DNA of 64,000 nt from Sutcliffiella horikoshii. Lineage in GTDB: Bacteria; Bacillota; Bacilli; Bacillales; Bacillaceae_I. Each line of letters starts with the position of its first letter. Within the stretch, counting starts at the first letter, position 1. The stretch lies in NCBI GenBank assembly GCA_001636495.1, contig KV440964.1:3302666-3366665 (forward strand), read 5' to 3'. The notes under the pieces are model-generated. The model searched no databases. It worked only from the letters and a program-made list of their open reading frames with translations, and was not told where the DNA came from. A program made the translations under genes and the position numbers. This document shows, in pieces, positions 1 through 7,778 of this stretch.

Positions 1-68
1 ATAATCGGTTCAAAAGCCAGAGGGTTTCCTCCCAAGACAGCAATGATATTTCCCCTCACGTCCATCAT
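1..68 (-). CDS. Partial unidentified CDS running off the window start
   Basis: An open frame begins with ATG at 66-68 and overlaps the stop codon of the upstream sigma/anti-sigma gene by an ATGA junction, a typical sign of translational coupling. Only about 22 codons are inside the window (starting MMDVRGNIIAV). A purine-rich stretch (GAAGGCGG) lies upstream inside the previous gene. The product cannot be identified from this fragment; it could also be a chance frame. Confidence 0.35.
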   Translation of the reverse strand, partial: MMDVRGNIIAVLGGNPLAFEPI

Positions 69-2257
69 TCCGATCCGCCTTCTGCTTTTTTCTCTTCTTT
101 AAATAATGGATACTTTTCTCCCTCAAAGTCCGTGAACTGTGTAAATATGTTATCTGCTTTAATGACCAATGTTTCAGGAAAGGCAGCTTGTCCTTGTCCG
201 TATCTTTGTCCTATGTCCACATGAAGCAATTTCTTTATTCCTTCCTTATCCCGCTCATCATAATGATACCACCCCTCAGATTGGACATATTCATCGTTTT
301 CATCCATGAGGGTCCAGCCTATCTCGCCGCTTCGAGTATCACTTTTCCCATTGATAATCAGCTCATACTTGCTGACATCACCATAACGGTCCTTTGTTGC
401 GACAATACTGTAATCTGTTAGTTCATAACCGTTGATATCGCCTTTCAACTCTGTACTTTCTGTTTCTTCAAGAGGAATTTCCAAAGAAAAGAATGCAGGT
501 TCTTGGTAATAAGCTCCCATTATTTGTGCATAAAGCTCCTCCATTGGATTTTCTAGCTTCCCAGACACTTCATAATATTGATTATCCATATAATAATGGG
601 AAAAGTGCATTTCAATCGGTTCATTTGAATCGTACATCTGCATGTTGTGAAAATAAATCGGCATTAAATAGTTTCCCTCTTTCGTTATGCCATTTAACCC
701 AACCTGATGCCATAATTCAAACTCCTGCATTCTGTATTCCTGGTCGTGCTCTTTGAGTAGTGCCAGCAATTTATCCCTTTCTTCATCAGTACGTTTGATG
801 TTATACCTGAATCTACTGACGTTTGTACTATAAGTAACATCCATAAATTCAATAATTATTTTATCCTCAATGTTTATTTCTTCATTCAATGCAACTGTCA
901 CTGAAGTATCTACTACCTTGTCATATCTTATTGGGATATCGAATTTCCATGATCCAAACTTTGATTGCAGTTTAGTTATGTTTATTTTAATGTCAAATTG
1001 GTCTGGCAGGCTCTCCTTATCGTTGATATGCACTAAAAAGAAAGGCCGGTACTCCCCTTCTTTCTCCAATACCTTCCGACCGCTACGAAGATACTCCGGT
1101 GCTGTCACTTGTATCGGGTGCTCCTTACCTGTTTCATCCACTATTTTAACGGGTGTATAAGAATAGAAATCAATATCTTCATTAGAAAAATAACTGGCTT
1201 CTTCTTCCCCTTCTTTTCTGACATCATAATAGATGTACATGTAGAGGGAGTCCATCTCCACACTTGTCACTTCAAATGTTAGCTCTTTATCTGTTGCCAC
1301 ATACGTGCCTTCCAACCAAACGTTATAGATCGTGCCATGTTCCATATAGGTACTCACCATGCCCGCAATTGGCTTCAAGCTAGGCAAAATAAATACACTG
1401 AATAGAAAAATGGCACCGAGAATCCCAAGGACACTAAGCTGATATTTCCAAGTGCGGTGCTTTGGCTTCTTTGGAGTAAAGGGGATAAGTTCGTTCAGTA
1501 CTTTCTTGTTGAAAGATTCATCCAATTTAGGAAGCTCCAGGACAAAATCAAGGGAAGCTTCTTCCCTTTTAAGTCCTTCTAACACCCCCCGGCATTCAGG
1601 ACAAAATTCCAGATGGTCTTTAATTTCAACTTGTTCCTTTTCTACAAGCTTACCGTCATAGAAATCGGTCAATTCAAGCATGCTATGGCACTCGCTTTTT
1701 TTCTGATAGCTTTCGATTAGAGTGAACTGGCGGATCTGTATCCACGATTCCTTGTATCTGCCTTCAAGATCCTCTAAACTTGTTTCCAATAGATTGGAAA
1801 GGTGCTCAGAAGAAAAATGGAGAACCCTTATGAGCAGAAACTCCAACTTGGCTTTCTCAGGCAGAGAATGGAGTGCTTCCTCCATTTTAATGTAATGGGG
1901 ATTATGCATTGGCAGGTGGGTAGCAGTGGGGCCTCTTGATTCCCCTTGCTTCTGGAAAAGTGGTAGAAACTGTTCATACAACCACTCCGTAAAAAATGAT
2001 GATTCTTCATATGTATCGAGCTTGTTATATGCATCCTTAAACCCCTGTTTCACTAAATCTTCAGCATCTTCCTCGTTGCGTGTAAGACGAAGAGCAACAG
2101 CATAAATCTTATCTTTGTAGCGATCTATAATCTGATCAAATTTATCCTTTTTACCGGCTACTATCTCTCTAATTATCAGACTCTCTTCATTCAAATCCTT
2201 TTTCACCCTTTTTATGAATCTATTGTATCTCTTTTCCACTATTATACCATTTAACAT
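65..2257 (-). CDS. ECF-type sigma / zinc anti-sigma / DUF4179 fusion protein
   Basis: A single uninterrupted 730-residue frame joins parts that are normally separate proteins. Residues about 24-100 look like sigma-70 region 2 (…YKDKIYAVALRLTRNEEDAEDLV…). Residues about 126-178 resemble a degenerate region 4. C190, H215, C219 and C222 form the HX3CX2C zinc anti-sigma motif. A transmembrane segment follows (about 271-293), then a large C-terminal domain, outside the membrane, of the DUF4179 type. Inference: a membrane-tethered, self-contained signalling protein. The start is uncertain: the listed ATG has no ribosome site and lies in a palindrome. A TTG near 2194, preceded by AAAGGGTG, would begin LNEESLII and suits the sigma family better. 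The next gene overlaps its stop. Confidence 0.7.
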   Translation of the reverse strand: MLNGIIVEKRYNRFIKRVKKDLNEESLIIREIVAGKKDKFDQIIDRYKDKIYAVALRLTRNEEDAEDLVKQGFKDAYNKLDTYEESSFFTEWLYEQFLPLFQKQGESRGPTATHLPMHNPHYIKMEEALHSLPEKAKLEFLLIRVLHFSSEHLSNLLETSLEDLEGRYKESWIQIRQFTLIESYQKKSECHSMLELTDFYDGKLVEKEQVEIKDHLEFCPECRGVLEGLKREEASLDFVLELPKLDESFNKKVLNELIPFTPKKPKHRTWKYQLSVLGILGAIFLFSVFILPSLKPIAGMVSTYMEHGTIYNVWLEGTYVATDKELTFEVTSVEMDSLYMYIYYDVRKEGEEEASYFSNEDIDFYSYTPVKIVDETGKEHPIQVTAPEYLRSGRKVLEKEGEYRPFFLVHINDKESLPDQFDIKINITKLQSKFGSWKFDIPIRYDKVVDTSVTVALNEEINIEDKIIIEFMDVTYSTNVSRFRYNIKRTDEERDKLLALLKEHDQEYRMQEFELWHQVGLNGITKEGNYLMPIYFHNMQMYDSNEPIEMHFSHYYMDNQYYEVSGKLENPMEELYAQIMGAYYQEPAFFSLEIPLEETESTELKGDINGYELTDYSIVATKDRYGDVSKYELIINGKSDTRSGEIGWTLMDENDEYVQSEGWYHYDERDKEGIKKLLHVDIGQRYGQGQAAFPETLVIKADNIFTQFTDFEGEKYPLFKEEKKAEGGSE

Positions 2258-2269
2258 GGTATATTTTCA
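2241..2269 (-). promoter_or_regulatory. Candidate promoter with perfect palindrome for the sigma-fusion gene
   Basis: On the minus strand TATAAT (2241-2246) lies 17 bp from a weak TGAAAA (2264-2269). The perfect inverted repeat TATACCAT-N5-ATGGTATA (2243-2263) almost fills the spacer and touches the -10. It could be an operator. If so, translation starts downstream of the ATG at 2257. Confidence 0.4.
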
Positions 2270-2311
2270 GAAAAATGAAAGTTTTCAATGTGACCTTCGA
2301 GATTAGAAAAG

Positions 2312-2349
2312 GCCAAAAAAAAGAAGCCACCCATGTTCAGTAGCTCCTT
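2312..2349 (-). terminator. Terminator after the 38-aa gene
   Basis: On the minus strand AAGGAGCTAC pairs imperfectly (one G-U) with GTGGCTTCTT and is followed by a run of T. Confidence 0.5.
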
Positions 2350-2466
2350 CTAGAAACGTCGTACCATATCACTTTTTAAGTAGATTTCCATTCTTTTCTC
2401 ATCAATTGAAGCTCCCGTTCTTTCGTGCTTAGCTTCTTTTTTACTTCCAAACAATAATGTTAACAT
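2350..2466 (-). CDS. Small unidentified protein, 38 aa
   Basis: The frame starts at ATG 2464-2466 with GGAGG nine bases upstream (2476-2480); an earlier in-frame ATG at 2475 sits directly on the GGAGG and is unlikely. The peptide starts MLTLLFGSKKEAKHERTG and ends LKSDMVRRF. It is charged, apart from a short hydrophobic N-terminus. A hairpin followed by a T run lies just downstream. I do not recognise the family. The strong ribosome site and terminator argue for a real gene. Confidence 0.55.
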   Translation of the reverse strand: MLTLLFGSKKEAKHERTGASIDEKRMEIYLKSDMVRRF

Positions 2467-2672
2467 TCTATTCATCCTCCATCATTCCTTTGTTTCGTTC
2501 TCACTATTAGTATAGATTTTTGCGGTGATTTGGATAACAACCTGTAGAACGGTTTTGTTTCATTCTTTTACCTACAGTCATTTCCAGCTTTATACCGAAA
2601 GATACTAAGCCTTAAGGCGGAGATGAAAAAAACCATACAAAACCGCGTGGAAACTTTAGTTGTTTGGTTCAT

Positions 2673-2807
2673 CGCCGCTGTTCCTTTCCGCAAATAGCTT
2701 CGCTTTCCACGGGGCGACCTTGAGCCTCCTCGGCGTTCGCCTGCGGGGTCTCAAGATTGTCGCTACTCCCCCGTAGGAGTCTACGCTATTTGCTCCAATC
2801 CACAGCT
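2673..2807 (+). repeat. Type A GC-rich intergenic repeat, copy A1
   Basis: The roughly 130-bp unit runs from CGCCGCTGTTCC to GCTCCAATCCACAGC. Its core is GGGGCGACCTTGAGCCTCCTC followed by GCGGGGTCTCAAGATTGTCGC, so CTTGAG/CTCAAG and GCGAC/GTCGC can fold back. Four other type A copies occur in this window (23220, 39498, 45663, and 61201 inverted). It is much richer in GC than its surroundings. Together with B1 it fills most of the gap between the 38-aa gene and the LysM gene. Confidence 0.8.
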
Positions 2808-2868
2808 AGAAACCAGTTACATCTTTTAGATAGTTTTTAGTTTTTTTTGGGTGAATGATACTTCCTTA

Positions 2869-2990
2869 TTGATTGCAGTGGAAGGCGCGCAGACTCCCGC
2901 GGGAGGAAGGGACAGGTAAGACCCCGCAACGGAGTGAGGAGGCTTACGGACCGCCCGCAGGAAAGCGAAGCGCCTGGAACGGAAATCAAC
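2869..2990 (-). repeat. Type B GC-rich intergenic repeat, copy B1
   Basis: This unit begins near TTGATTGCAGTGGAAGGCGCG and ends GCGCCTGGAACGGAAATCAAC. Its reverse complement shares the frame GAGCCTCCTC…GCGGGGTCTC…CTCCCGC with type A, so A and B are related and lie head to head about 60 bp apart. The same paired layout recurs at 23.2-23.6 kb and 45.7-46.0 kb. The open frame across it (2826-3053, minus) is a by-product of the repeat. Confidence 0.8.
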
Positions 2991-3030
2991 CGGATTATAA
3001 ACTTTCTTAGTTTTTAAAAAAGTCCACGAA

Positions 3031-3061
3031 AAAAAGAGATGCATCCGACTCATCTCTTTTT
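3031..3061. terminator. Bidirectional terminator-like hairpin
   Basis: AAAAGAGATG and CATCTCTTTT form a 10-bp stem around a 9-base loop, with A and T runs on the two sides. It lies between the repeat pair and the LysM gene end. I see no gene in 3062-3284. Confidence 0.6.
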
Positions 3062-3284
3062 TCCTGGCATTAAGTTTGGGAAGTAGCCATTTTTCACAGG
3101 TAAGGGTTCAGGTTGACTGGTTGCATCTATTCATTATGAAAAAGGGGAGTAATTCATGACATGTTAGATTTGGCAACATCTTTGTTACGGCAAAGAAGTA
3201 TATATCAACCTTACAACACCTATATTAGCTCTTGTTTATTAAGCTTGTTTAATGCCTATATTAATGTTCTGTAAATCTTTCCTT

Positions 3285-4304
3285 TTATAAAACTCTTACC
3301 GCCTTCACCGCTCTCGGTTTCCAGTATGTATTATAGGAAGCAAATGCGACACCAGTGTTCGTTGCAGCATGCAAAAGTGTGTTGGAGTCCATCACGATGG
3401 ATACATGATTGATTACTCCGTCCCCTTCCGTATCGAAAAATACAAGGTCCCCTTTACGGATTTCACTTAGCGGTATTTCCTTTCCAACATTCCCTTGCTG
3501 AGCAGAGGTTCTTGGAAGATTGATGCCATTTTCAGCAAAAACTCTTACCGTATAGGAAGAACAGTCAAACGCGTCCGTTCTGTTGGTAGATGCTCCGTAC
3601 AAATATTTTGCTCCTAAATACTTTTCCCCTGTTTTAATGATGGCATCGGCTTTTTCTTGCCAAGAAGAATTATCACCAACTGGAGCACTTGTTGCATTTC
3701 CTGGAATCGTTATTACTTGTCCAATCGAAATACGGTTAGCATCCTTGATAGCTGGGTTGGCATTTAATAATGCGCTCAATGTTACACCGTGTCTGCTTGC
3801 AACAGAAGAGAGGTTGTCCCCGCTTTTAATGGTGTAAGTCCCTGAAGCTGGAGCAGGATTACTAGGGATCGGCGCTGGTTGGGAAGGCTGACTTGGAGCG
3901 GATGGGGCTCCAGCAGCCACATTAACTTTTTGCCCGATAAAGATTCTGTTTACATCTGTAATGGACGGATTCAATTTCAGCAGATTAGCTAGTGTCGTTT
4001 GATGATTTCTAGCAATCACTGACAGAGAGTCTCCGGCTTTTATCGTATATGTAGATGTCGTCGGTTGGCTAGGGGCAGGTTGCGTTGTGCCCGATCCAGC
4101 CGCCTTCAAGGATAGCCTTTGACCAGGGAAGATAAGGTCATTTTTCAGGTTGTTCCACGTCTTGATATTGTTTACCGTCACCTGATGGTTACTCGCAATC
4201 TTCCATAGGGAGTCACCTGATTTTACGGTATAATCAGACGCATAAGCATGTCCAGAAAACATAAAAGAAGTTATAAGGGCACCTGCAATTACTTTCTTTT
4301 TCAT
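3285..4304 (-). CDS. Secreted LysM-NlpC/P60 peptidoglycan endopeptidase (LytE/CwlS-like)
   Basis: This 339-residue exported cell-wall hydrolase probably cuts D-gamma-glutamyl-meso-DAP bonds, as known for LytE, LytF and CwlS. A signal peptide ends near AYA-SD (about residue 23). Three LysM domains (about 24-67, 86-129, 156-199; each YTIKAGDSL-like) are separated by Pro/Ser linkers. An NlpC/P60 domain occupies about 215-339. The catalytic Cys is in DAFDCSS, and the His residues are in INHVSIVMD and LLHAATN. GGAGAATGGAACAATC precedes ATG. Domain order and length match B. subtilis LytE, but a paralogue (CwlS-like) cannot be excluded, so no symbol is given. Confidence 0.88.
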   Translation of the reverse strand: MKKKVIAGALITSFMFSGHAYASDYTVKSGDSLWKIASNHQVTVNNIKTWNNLKNDLIFPGQRLSLKAAGSGTTQPAPSQPTTSTYTIKAGDSLSVIARNHQTTLANLLKLNPSITDVNRIFIGQKVNVAAGAPSAPSQPSQPAPIPSNPAPASGTYTIKSGDNLSSVASRHGVTLSALLNANPAIKDANRISIGQVITIPGNATSAPVGDNSSWQEKADAIIKTGEKYLGAKYLYGASTNRTDAFDCSSYTVRVFAENGINLPRTSAQQGNVGKEIPLSEIRKGDLVFFDTEGDGVINHVSIVMDSNTLLHAATNTGVAFASYNTYWKPRAVKAVRVL

Positions 4305-4456
4305 GATTGTTCCATTCTCCTCATAATTTTACTTTTTTCTATGTATAAAATGATGGTAGCATATATTTTCCAACAATAAAATATAAATTTCTTCATCAAC
4401 TCTTTTAAATCGACAAAAAGCTTGCAGATTCATCTTCTCTACAAGCTTTCCAGTGT

Positions 4457-5353
4457 CTAAATTCCTGCAGAACGTTGCAACCGCTTCGCAATCTCCATAA
4501 AATCCTCCTGAGATATGCCTGGTGCAAATTCCTCTGGCACGTTTTCTAAATCTGGCATTGGCCCTCCAGGCGGTGTCCCCTGTATCACCTCAAGCCTCCC
4601 ACCATCTTCTGGATGACTACCTTTCCAGATCATTGCCACATCCTTGTAATCAGTAGCACTAAAGGTGTACAGCTTTCTATGCACTCCTTCTGCCTCAAAT
4701 TTTCTGGTCGTTTCAAACGCTTTGTTTTCCAAACTAGGTATTGGGACAAGCTTGGTAATATCCACTCCTGTCGCTATTTCCAGCGCCTTGGCATACGCTA
4801 TTACGTGAACGCCGCCGCGCACCAAAAGATACCCAATCATCTCCCTTGCCACAGGGTTGTCAGTCATTTGATATACCCGCATTTTATGGGTTCTGGCCCC
4901 GCACTCCAGGAAAAAGTTGTGAAGCAGGTCTAACACAAGGTTTCCACTGTTAAAGACATTATCACCCGTCCACGGCCTTCCCATAGAATCCCCCGGGAGT
5001 GCTGTCTGTCCATTCACGATATAATGATAGGTATTGCGCAAATCCTTTGTATCCCTTAGAGGGGTCGCATCAGGTGGAGCAGGGTATGTAACCCCCTCAA
5101 GCATCAGATTGATTGTCGTAGTGACCAACTCGACATGTCCAAGTTCCTCTGCTGTAATACTTGCGACCAGGTCAAAGAAAGGTTTCAGCTTCTTTTTATT
5201 TCGGAAGTTGAATGATTGAAACATATAGTTGTTCAGCGTGGACATTTCGCCAAACTTCCCTCCAAGCAATTCCTGTACAGCAGCCGCACCATTTGGGTCG
5301 GGGTTTTTCGGTTTAGGCAACGGTATCTGCAGTCGATTCATCCGTGTAAACAT
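4457..5353 (-). CDS. Manganese catalase family protein
   Basis: This 298-residue protein has the four-helix-bundle Mn-catalase pattern. The metal-ligand segments are visible: E in AAVQELLGGKFGEM, EELGHVELV, and ARTHKMRVYQMTDNPVAREMIGYL followed by a GGVHV segment. The family removes hydrogen peroxide; relatives include B. subtilis YdbD and the shorter spore-coat protein CotJC. GAGGAGGGTGAAAAA precedes ATG. A sigma-E-like promoter lies upstream, which suggests mother-cell expression and a spore-coat-related role. It is longer than YdbD, with a Pro-rich C-terminal tail (PPGGPMPD). Confidence 0.88.
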   Translation of the reverse strand: MFTRMNRLQIPLPKPKNPDPNGAAAVQELLGGKFGEMSTLNNYMFQSFNFRNKKKLKPFFDLVASITAEELGHVELVTTTINLMLEGVTYPAPPDATPLRDTKDLRNTYHYIVNGQTALPGDSMGRPWTGDNVFNSGNLVLDLLHNFFLECGARTHKMRVYQMTDNPVAREMIGYLLVRGGVHVIAYAKALEIATGVDITKLVPIPSLENKAFETTRKFEAEGVHRKLYTFSATDYKDVAMIWKGSHPEDGGRLEVIQGTPPGGPMPDLENVPEEFAPGISQEDFMEIAKRLQRSAGI

Positions 5354-5393
5354 TTTTTCACCCTCCTCTAAAACTTACAGAAAGCTCTATTTA

Positions 5394-5421
5394 CTTGTAT
5401 GAGAGAAGGAAATTGTCCTAT
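5394..5421 (-). promoter_or_regulatory. Candidate sigma-E promoter of the Mn-catalase gene
   Basis: On the minus strand a -10 CATACAAG (5394-5401; sigma-E consensus CATACAnT) lies 17 bases from ATA (5419-5421) within TCATAGG. This is a pattern match only. Confidence 0.4.
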
Positions 5422-5465
5422 GACAGGAAGATGGCTTTTCGCGACCTTACCGGGCATTCGCCCAT

Positions 5466-5493
5466 ACACAATGGGTGTTTGTAACATAAGGTA
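5466..5493 (+). promoter_or_regulatory. Candidate sigma-K promoter of the YjcZ-like gene
   Basis: AC (5466-5467), a 17-base spacer and CATAAGGTA (5485-5493) match the sigma-K consensus AC-N17-CATAnnnTA exactly. They lie about 30 bases before the tiny spore gene. Confidence 0.6.
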
Positions 5494-5524
5494 GAGTATC
5501 AACTTCAGAAAGGGGAGAGGTTAA

Positions 5525-5617
5525 ATGAGCAAAGGCGCTGAATGTGGTTCAGGCTTTACACTTTTTATCATCTTATTTATTCTTCTTATCATCATCGGAG
5601 CGGCTTATTTGTATTAA
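5525..5617 (+). CDS. YjcZ-family tiny sporulation protein, 30 aa
   Basis: The frame encodes 30 residues: a Gly/Cys-containing N-terminus (MSKGAECGSGF) followed by one hydrophobic stretch (LFIILFILLIIIGAA) and a short tail. This is the pattern of the YjcZ / tiny transmembrane Bacillus spore family. AAAGGGGAGAGGTTAA precedes ATG, a sigma-K-like promoter lies upstream, and a strong terminator follows. Family members are associated with spores; their molecular function is not known. Confidence 0.85.
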   Translation: MSKGAECGSGFTLFIILFILLIIIGAAYLY

Positions 5618-5637
5618 AAAGTAAATTCTTAACGTAT

Positions 5638-5670
5638 CGCAGGGCATGCAAACCGCACCCTGCGTTTTTT
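5638..5670 (+). terminator. Terminator of the YjcZ-like gene
   Basis: CGCAGGG and CCCTGCG form a 7-bp stem followed by TTTTTT. Confidence 0.85.
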
Positions 5671-5751
5671 CATTCTTTTCAAAGAATAAATTAACATAAT
5701 TTAGGAGCAATAGGTCAAGCTATTGTTAGAGTAATGGCTGGAGGAGTTTAT

Positions 5752-5808
5752 ATGAAGTGGATAAAATCATCAGAAGTACATACATATAAAGGGCCAATCT
5801 ATGAATAA
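5752..5808 (+). CDS. Possible 18-codon leader peptide
   Basis: GGAGGAG lies close before an ATG that opens an 18-codon frame (MKWIKSSEVHTYKGPIYE). Its stop overlaps the start region of the following gene. The ribosome site is stronger than that of the next gene. It may couple translation, or it may be chance; nothing similar is known to me. Confidence 0.3.
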   Translation: MKWIKSSEVHTYKGPIYE

Positions 5809-6274
5809 ATCCCTTGAACGACTATTATGGAGTATTGCCCTCCCAGGCTTTGGCCAATTACTCAACAAGAAATACATCAAGGGATTAGTGTTTATATTCC
5901 TGGAATTCCTTATTAATGTCCAAGCAAATTTTAATTCGATCATCATGTACAGTTTTAATGGGGACATTGAACGGGCATTCCTGGAGACGAACTATTTATG
6001 GCTTATGTTCTATCCATGTTTATATTTTTTTGCGATGTGGGATGCCTTTAAAGATGCTGGCGGAGGGAAAGCACCATATTCCTATCTTCCTTTTATAAGC
6101 TGTGCCTACCTTGTAACAGTAGGATTGATGCTATCTGGTAAAATAAAGCTTTTCGGAGTTCTGGTTGGACCTGTATGGATGCCTATGCTATTTGTCATTC
6201 CTGGGCTATTGCTCGGCTTTTCAGTAAGGGGAATAATCTTATATGTAGAGAATAGGAAAATTCGGGAGGATTGA
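5801..6274 (+). CDS. Multi-pass membrane protein with PGFG motif, 157 aa
   Basis: No named family is recognised. The protein has hydrophobic segments near residues 8-42, 64-80, 95-112 and 122-145, and the motif ALPGFGQLLNKKYIKGL near the start. Its first 80 residues align by eye with each half of the protein at 32381-33145 (PGxG…, a conserved N, IxMxxxG, A, then W…Y-F-x-x-WD-x-x). It therefore seems to be the single-module form of that two-module protein. AAAGGG lies seven bases before ATG. It ends directly before the alpha/beta hydrolase, so the two are probably co-transcribed. Confidence 0.7.
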   Translation: MNKSLERLLWSIALPGFGQLLNKKYIKGLVFIFLEFLINVQANFNSIIMYSFNGDIERAFLETNYLWLMFYPCLYFFAMWDAFKDAGGGKAPYSYLPFISCAYLVTVGLMLSGKIKLFGVLVGPVWMPMLFVIPGLLLGFSVRGIILYVENRKIRED

Positions 6275-7054
6275 TTGTACATGGGGTATGTCCGTACAAG
6301 TGACAATGTGAAGATCTTCTATCGTTTGATCGGTTCCGGACCTAAGACCATTCTATTCATCCATCCACCAGGAATGGGACACGTCACATTTAAACAGCAA
6401 CTGCCATTATCCTCCCATTACCGGCTTTTATTTTTGGACTTGCGCGGTAATGGTAACAGCGAAAGAAGCGATGCCCCCATCAGGTTTTCCCTTCTAGCGA
6501 GTGACATCTTTGAAGTGTGTCAGCAGTTGGCAATTGATAAGGTGATAGTTTGCGGCTATTCCAACGGTGCTTCCATCGCACTTGAAACCAGCTTGAACTT
6601 CCCGGATATAGTGGAAGGACTAATATTGATCGGTGCTTTTCCCAAAGTCAATTCTTTTCTTCTGTATAATGAGTTCCTCCTTGGAATTCTTGCATCACAT
6701 TTTGATGGGTTGGGAATTATTGCGCGAACCATTGCCAGAGCGCATACCTATTCAAAAATATGGGAAGAGGAGCTAACTTCTTATATGATGAAAACAGATG
6801 CCAACACCCTACATCAATATTATACGGAAGGCCTAACCTATAACTGCACAGAAAGGCTCGCTGATATCACCGCACCAATGTTGCTCGTCTATGGCCAACG
6901 TGATTACTATGTTCACCATTACCATAAGGAATTTCTTTCCCGTCTTCCAAAAACCAAAGTCGTTTACATCACTGGCGCCAGACACCAAGTCCCAACAAAA
7001 TTCCCAAACGAACTTAACGCAATTACCAAAGAATTCATCCAGAGTCTTGGGTAG
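6275..7054 (+). CDS. Alpha/beta-fold hydrolase
   Basis: This protein of about 258 residues has a complete alpha/beta-hydrolase layout: HPPGMG oxyanion region, DLRGNGNS, nucleophile elbow GYSNGAS, acid in YGQRDYYV and His in GARHQVP. The substrate is unknown; lysophospholipases, esterases and quorum-quenching lactonases all look like this. The start is either TTG 6275, immediately after the previous stop and 5 bases from GGGAGG, or ATG 6281, 11 bases away. It shares a transcript with the PGFG membrane protein. Confidence 0.85.
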   Translation: MYMGYVRTSDNVKIFYRLIGSGPKTILFIHPPGMGHVTFKQQLPLSSHYRLLFLDLRGNGNSERSDAPIRFSLLASDIFEVCQQLAIDKVIVCGYSNGASIALETSLNFPDIVEGLILIGAFPKVNSFLLYNEFLLGILASHFDGLGIIARTIARAHTYSKIWEEELTSYMMKTDANTLHQYYTEGLTYNCTERLADITAPMLLVYGQRDYYVHHYHKEFLSRLPKTKVVYITGARHQVPTKFPNELNAITKEFIQSLG

Positions 7055-7076
7055 TTCCCATTCCGCCATATTAAAT

Positions 7077-7108
7077 AAAAGTGCCCTGACCGAAGCCAGA
7101 GCACTTTC
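7077..7108. terminator. Bidirectional terminator
   Basis: AAAAGTGC…GCACTTT hairpin between the converging hydrolase gene and the 95-aa gene. Confidence 0.65.
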
Positions 7109-7127
7109 ATCTTCATTGGGAGTGTGA

Positions 7128-7415
7128 TTACTTACTAGTAATGCCGGTATTTTTAACTTTCATGCCAGATGGAACACTCTCGTTAATGCAGTTGTGGGCG
7201 ATTTTCATTCTGCTTAAAGTTGTTTTAAGGGTGTCATTTGCATCTTTTTCCCGCTCCAATTGGATATTGGTCATATCCACCATGGCACGAACCACATTTT
7301 CAAAGGCAATTCTCAACTTTTCGTCCTGGAGGGACTGTCCGTCCTTGACAATCATTTTGACTAGCTCGTTCGCATAGAGATTCATTTTCTCAACCGTTTC
7401 CACTTTAGCTTTCAT
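7128..7415 (-). CDS. Hypothetical protein, 95 aa, helical
   Basis: This is a conserved-looking, charged, probably all-helical protein (MKAKVETVEKMNLYANEL…). ATG 7413-7415 is chosen because GGAGGAG lies just upstream; the longer frame from 7433 would translate the ribosome site itself (MEEEF). No signal peptide or membrane segment. Family not recognised; cytoplasmic and monocistronic. Confidence 0.6.
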   Translation of the reverse strand: MKAKVETVEKMNLYANELVKMIVKDGQSLQDEKLRIAFENVVRAMVDMTNIQLEREKDANDTLKTTLSRMKIAHNCINESVPSGMKVKNTGITSK

Positions 7416-7778
7416 CGCAAACTCCTCCTCCATTCGTCTCTTTAAATTTTATGAAAACCGGAAGTTCTACATGCCATACTGTTTTCTTTCACACTTTCCG
7501 TTCATCTCATCTTTTAATTATTCTATGATAATTGCTTAATTCCTTCCCCTCGACAAAACAAGCCTAAATCTACATCCTTTCGACCAAACATGCTCTGTCA
7601 TAACAAGAAACTTTACGAACAACCTACAAAAATCAACAAGCAAAAAAGAAGTAATAAAAATGCATCTTTTCGATATACGAAGTTTTTCACAATAACACCT
7701 GCTTTTTACACAAAAGCTATTTTCTTACAGAGTTTTATCATCTATAATATAGGAAATCGTGCAGAGGGAGTGATAAAG

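Noticed and set aside
2826-3053. 75-aa minus-strand frame
   Set aside because: Its middle is the type B repeat (PPAGVCAPST-like peptide recurs in all repeat copies), so it is a by-product of the repeat.
7590-7778. Longer start for the first Spo0E-like gene
   Set aside because: The extra 63 residues are Lys/Asn/Phe-rich, without family similarity, while GAGGGAG directly precedes ATG 7779.
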